A stretch of DNA of 9,540 bases from Collimonas sp. UBA1456 (lineage in GTDB: Bacteria; Pseudomonadota; Gammaproteobacteria; Burkholderiales; Burkholderiaceae_D), in NCBI GenBank assembly GCA_002325825.1, contig DCSW01000111.1, positions 1 through 9,540 of the forward strand, read 5' to 3'. The translations under genes were made by a program, and so were the position numbers. A model generated the notes under the pieces. It searched no databases. It worked only from the letters and a program-made list of their open reading frames with translations, and had not been told where the DNA came from. Below are positions 6,679 to 9,540 of this stretch, in pieces (position 1 is the first letter of the stretch; each line of letters starts with the position of its first letter).

Positions 6679-7136
6679 TTATTTGGCGATCAATTTCGGC
6701 GACATCACCGCTTTTAGATAGTTGCTCGTAATGTCGCCGCTCTCATACTGGAGAATCCACCAGACATTACCCTTACGGATTGAGCACTCCTGTATCTGTC
6801 CCGCGATCAGTAATGCTGTAACCTGGCCCAGGTAAGCTGAGGTCAGATGATCAGAACCGGTTCACGACTGAGCGACCAATTGGCGACCGTCAGCAATTGC
6901 TGAGCTGAGCAATCCGATCCCAAGTCTGGATGGGTTTTAAATTTGCGTCCCAATGCCTCCGCAATTTGTACGGTGCTGGTAACCGGACTGCTGATGATTT
7001 TGTAACTGTTTGGCAGATTGTGGTCCAACCAATCGACTATTTTCCATGCTTGCTTGTGCCCTTTGCCAGTCAGTGCGCGGCCGATGTCCGGTTCGCCGAC
7101 TTCTGTCTCTGCGTGCCGCCATGAAATTAGTTTCAT
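6679..7136 (-). pseudogene. sixA: phosphohistidine phosphatase SixA, single-base frameshift
   Basis: SixA removes phosphate from histidine phosphotransfer domains and belongs to the histidine phosphatase (RHG) superfamily. The first frame (7136 to 6843) starts MKLISWRHAET with the catalytic RH at residues 7-8, continues through RALTGKGHKQAWKIVDWLD and SAQQLLTVANW, and stops with TGA right after EPVLII. The next family residues should be GHQP, holding the second catalytic His. In the neighbouring frame the protein resumes as LGQVTALLIAGQIQECSIRK, then GNVWWILQYESGD, and ends at TAA 6679-6681. The total of 458 nt is one base short of a 153-codon gene. The break has also changed the bases around GHQP, so the active site is destroyed. 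AAGGA (7144-7148) stands 7 nt before the ATG. It follows ppk on the same strand, as in related genomes. Confidence 0.85.
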
Positions 7137-7232
7137 GATGTGATCCTTGCTTGATTGCGTCGTTTACTTTATTGGGGAAAGCGCACCCAGGGCGAGCATC
7201 GGATGTCGTTGCGTGCTATATTATTTTTGTAT

Positions 7233-9157
7233 TCAATACAGTTTCGCTTTATGATAGTTGTCGTCGGAACCGAGGATACAGGGGATGGCATTGTCTTTCA
7301 AGTAAGGCCTCAGCCCTTCGTTGATAACCCGTTTCTTGAGATTTTTATTGTGTATCTGGAAGGTTATATCAATGCGCCGGAACAGATTGCGGTTCATCCA
7401 ATCGGCGCTAATCAGATAGACAGCATGCTGCAAATTACTGCAGAAATAGTAGATACGGCTATGCTCCAGGAAACGACCGATGATGGAGCGCACATGAATG
7501 TTTTCCGACAAACACGACCACAGTGCGCGCGTGCCGCGCACGATCAACTCGATCTTGACGCTATCGGTAAAGGCGGCATATAGCGCACGGATCACGGATT
7601 AGTCCAGCAGCACGCTCATTTTGGCGATAATGCGAGCCAGCCAGCCTTTGCGGGCGATCTCGGCCTCATTGTGGATGGTGTTGATGATCTCCTTCTGTGG
7701 CGAGAACCCCGCCAGACAAAGCAGATCCATTTTCTTGAGCTTGGTCAGGCTGGTCAGAAGCATGAATACTTCATTGACTTCGGTAACCAGCTTCTGGTCG
7801 GATGTCAGCAGCCCGAATTCGTTGTACAGCTTGGTTATGCTTTGGTGATAGTTTCCGGTACCGAGGTGAGCGTAGTAACGCAGTTCGGCATCGCCGTTCT
7901 TTTCGCGCTCGCGGCGGATTACTAGTAATAATTTGGCATGCGTCTCAGACCGACCATGCCACAGCCCACTTGGGTACCGGCGCGTTCCCACTCGTCGGCT
8001 TAGTTAATACCGGCTTCCTCGTCGCAGCGCACCATCAACTCCACCGCCACAGTACCCCCCTCTTTGCCGCGCTGCGCAGCAATGATCAACGCTTCCATCA
8101 GGTCGGCGCATTCATGCCGGTGCGGTAGATGGTTTGCTTGATAGCCACGACATTCACATCAAATACCACCGAACGGACAAAATCAAAACCAACGACTGGA
8201 ACAGATAGTACAGCAACACATCCTCTTTTTCTAGTTGTTCGAAAATATCGTCGGCTGTCGTCAGCTGCATCAGAAAGCCCGGCGAAGATCGCGGAAACTA
8301 CAGCGCTGCCTCGTTCACCTGATCGACAATCTCGGATAGGCGAACCATATTGACCGCCCCCGTCTAATGCATATAAGAGGTTGGGGACGATAGCGAATTG
8401 GCTCAGCAGGAATTGCTGATAGATGCTCGGGGCAACTGCGCGCCACTTCAGATCGCATCGCAACGCCGCACTGACGGCTTTGCAATTCTCTTTGCGGAGT
8501 CTGGTGCAAATTATTGACTTCTTCTTCATCCACCAATAAATCGCTATTCCGGGTTATCCGAAATTGTGAATACGAAAGTATTCTGACGCTCAGCGAAAAG
8601 TTCGCCGATGTTGGCGTTAATGATCGACGACGACAGGTAGAACTAGCTGCTCTTGGAAGAAACCACATAGGGCAATTTTATAACGAGCGGCAATACACGC
8701 GGCGCCTTGATGATGGCAATTATAGAGCTACTGTCAAACACATCTCTGCCCACCATCTCGACGATGAAGTTCCGGCTTTTGTTCAATACCTGGGGAGGGT
8801 AAGGGGTGAGCCTGATCCAACCCGATAGGCGTCAGCAGCGGGCGTATTTCCTGCTCAAAAAAGCTTTTATCCATGCCCGCTGTTCTTGAGTGCGGTCATC
8901 GTTTCGCAGCAGACGGATACCGATTGCGGACAGTTGCGGCAGGACTGTCTGATTCAATATCTCATACTGCCGATTGTCAATCTGGTGACATTCGACACTG
9001 GTGGATTTCAACGCCGCAGTCAGGCCAGGGGGCGTCAGTTTCGCCATCGATGCGGCCCTTGGCAAGCAGACTGGCGACGCGGATTTCAAAGCACTCATCG
9101 AGATTGATGCTGACAATACCTGACAATACATAAGTAACGCAATTATTCCAGCAATTG
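7233..9157 (-). pseudogene. ppk: polyphosphate kinase, truncated at the 5' end with many stops and frameshifts
   Basis: PPK1 makes polyphosphate from ATP through a phosphohistidine. Nearly the whole family sequence can be followed across changing frames. In order: LRYLCIV...NLDECFEIRVA (9142-9072); ECHQIDNRQYEILNQTVLPQ; IRPLLTPIGLDQAHP; IIKAPRVLPLVIKLP; IINANIGELF; FRITRNSDLLVDEEEV; FLLSQFAIVPNLLYALDG; FDVNVVAIKQTIYRTG; LMEALIIAAQRGKE; the catalytic THAKLLLVIRRE; YYAHLGTGNYH; SLTKLKKMDLLCLAGFSPQK; and IRALYAA...ADWMNRNLFRRID to a stop at 7233. Visible lesions are TAA 9143-9145, a 10-bp duplication 9110-9129, loss of one base in the A run 8857-8862, TAG 8643-8645, TAA 8000-8002, one base lost before THAK (about 7947) and TAA 7599-7601. 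Roughly the first 30-45 codons are missing. A shifted frame ending at 7164 (MLALGALSPIK) may be the original C-terminus. Confidence 0.92.
9110..9129. repeat. 10-bp tandem duplication inside ppk
   Basis: CTGACAATAC occurs twice in direct succession (9110-9119 and 9120-9129). Removing one copy restores the ppk frame as RYLCIVSINLDECFEIRVA, the family sequence. It is therefore a recent frameshifting duplication and not part of the ancestral gene. Confidence 0.9.
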
Positions 9158-9174
9158 AACATGGCTATCTTCTC

Positions 9175-9540
9175 ATCTGGCCGCACGATCTGATCGCCAA
9201 TCTGGCCGAGGCTTGCGAGCCGGAATGGTTCAATACCAAACACCGACTGTTTATTTTGTACACTTCCGTGTTCGACCGACATCCCAAAGGGCGTGCAGCA
9301 TTCGTCCGGCTGCTATCCGCTGTGGGCGCCACCCAGGCTATTTCGAAGGCATTCCGACCTTCCCGAATACCGACCACTTCTGGGACATGATTATTCAGCG
9401 CCACAAAGTGACGATTTTCTATACCGCGCCGACCGTGATTCATTCATTAATCAAAGCCGCCGATGCCGATAAAATATCCATTCTTTCCAATACGATCTGT
9501 CATCTTTGCACCTGCTCGGCACGGTCGGCGAACCGATCAA
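9175..9540 (+). pseudogene. acs: acetyl-CoA synthetase fragment, missing its 5' end, frameshifted, running off the window
   Basis: Acs activates acetate to acetyl-CoA through acetyl-AMP. The fragment begins within the protein as IWPHDLIANLAEACEPEWFN, followed by LFILYTS, the start of the AMP-binding P-loop. A frameshift within YTSGSTGKPKG (about 9262-9290) changes the phase: GVQHSSGCYPLWA continues in the next frame. Then some 35-45 residues of the family core, including the TADIGW region, are absent. Sequence resumes as GATQAI, loses one base in the Phe codon (about 9341), and goes on as EGIPTFPNTDHFW, then MIIQRHKVTIFYTAPTVIHS. It reaches the right edge as QYDLSSLHLLGTVGEPI after one more shift near 9475-9490. 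The N-terminal third of the gene is missing; what lies beyond the window is unknown. The upstream boundary abuts the truncated ppk head to head. Confidence 0.88.

Noticed and set aside
6568..6739. ATGTCGCCG occurring three times, once inverted (6568-6578, 6695-6705, 6731-6739)
   Set aside because: Two copies are simply sixA codons (MSPK and GDI read on the minus strand), so a regulatory repeat family is not supported.
7233..9540. Mosaic of overlapping frames that might be taken for several small novel genes
   Set aside because: Joined across frames they reproduce the known order of PPK1 and Acs protein segments, so they are remnants of two familiar genes and not a new system.
1..9540. Search for CRISPR arrays, tRNA or rRNA genes, toxin-antitoxin pairs and defence genes
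   Set aside because: No spaced repeats, cloverleaf-like conserved tRNA arms, rRNA sequence or defence-type protein motifs were seen on either strand.
5298..9540. Sequencing error as the sole cause of the broken frames
   Set aside because: Lesions include in-frame nonsense changes, deletions of many codons and loss of conserved residues, while the adjacent 5 kb is free of them; single indels in homopolymers could still be errors.

Overview
The window looks like a chromosomal piece of a betaproteobacterium, most likely Burkholderiales and close to Oxalobacteraceae (Herminiimonas/Collimonas-like). This rests on gene order (argS, a SPOR-domain gene, dsbA and a small SDR gene on one strand), on the wording of the proteins, and on moderate GC. 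It is an inference from family knowledge, not a database result. The striking property is gene decay. A compact block of intact housekeeping genes is flanked by genes that are recognisable over most of their length but carry stop codons, single-base frameshifts, a 10-bp duplication and internal deletions. This pattern fits a lineage under relaxed selection, such as a host-restricted or recently symbiotic bacterium.

Left edge (1-309): a short possible tyrosine-recombinase C-terminal remnant on the plus strand, then nothing recognisable. 310-1587 (minus): a two-gene unit, an SDR oxidoreductase followed 3 bp later by an intact LysE/RhtB exporter. The SDR frame is open, but it has lost a C-terminal segment and key motif residues. 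1632-5014 (minus): the intact core, argS then a membrane-anchored SPOR protein then dsbA, probably one transcript, with a twin -10 box upstream of argS and a clear hairpin terminator after dsbA.

5015-5297 is the upstream region shared by argS and the rightward genes. From 5298 to the end everything is broken: a nitroreductase-family gene (plus; nonsense codon and internal deletion), an EamA/DMT transporter (minus; several deletions and a frameshift), an IS5-type transposase remnant (plus), sixA (minus; frameshift exactly at the second catalytic His), ppk (minus; truncated at its 5' end, many lesions), and an acs fragment (plus; lacks its 5' end, running off the window). ppk and acs are joined head to head at about 9160-9175, where the 5' ends of both are missing.

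Working together: the intact genes serve arginyl-tRNA charging, periplasmic disulfide formation and probably a cell-envelope or division function. The lost genes concern polyphosphate synthesis, histidine-phosphate removal, acetate activation, a DMT-type exporter and a nitroreductase, all dispensable in a sheltered niche. I see no CRISPR array, tRNA, rRNA, intact mobile element or new multi-gene system. The value of the window is as a snapshot of ongoing gene loss.
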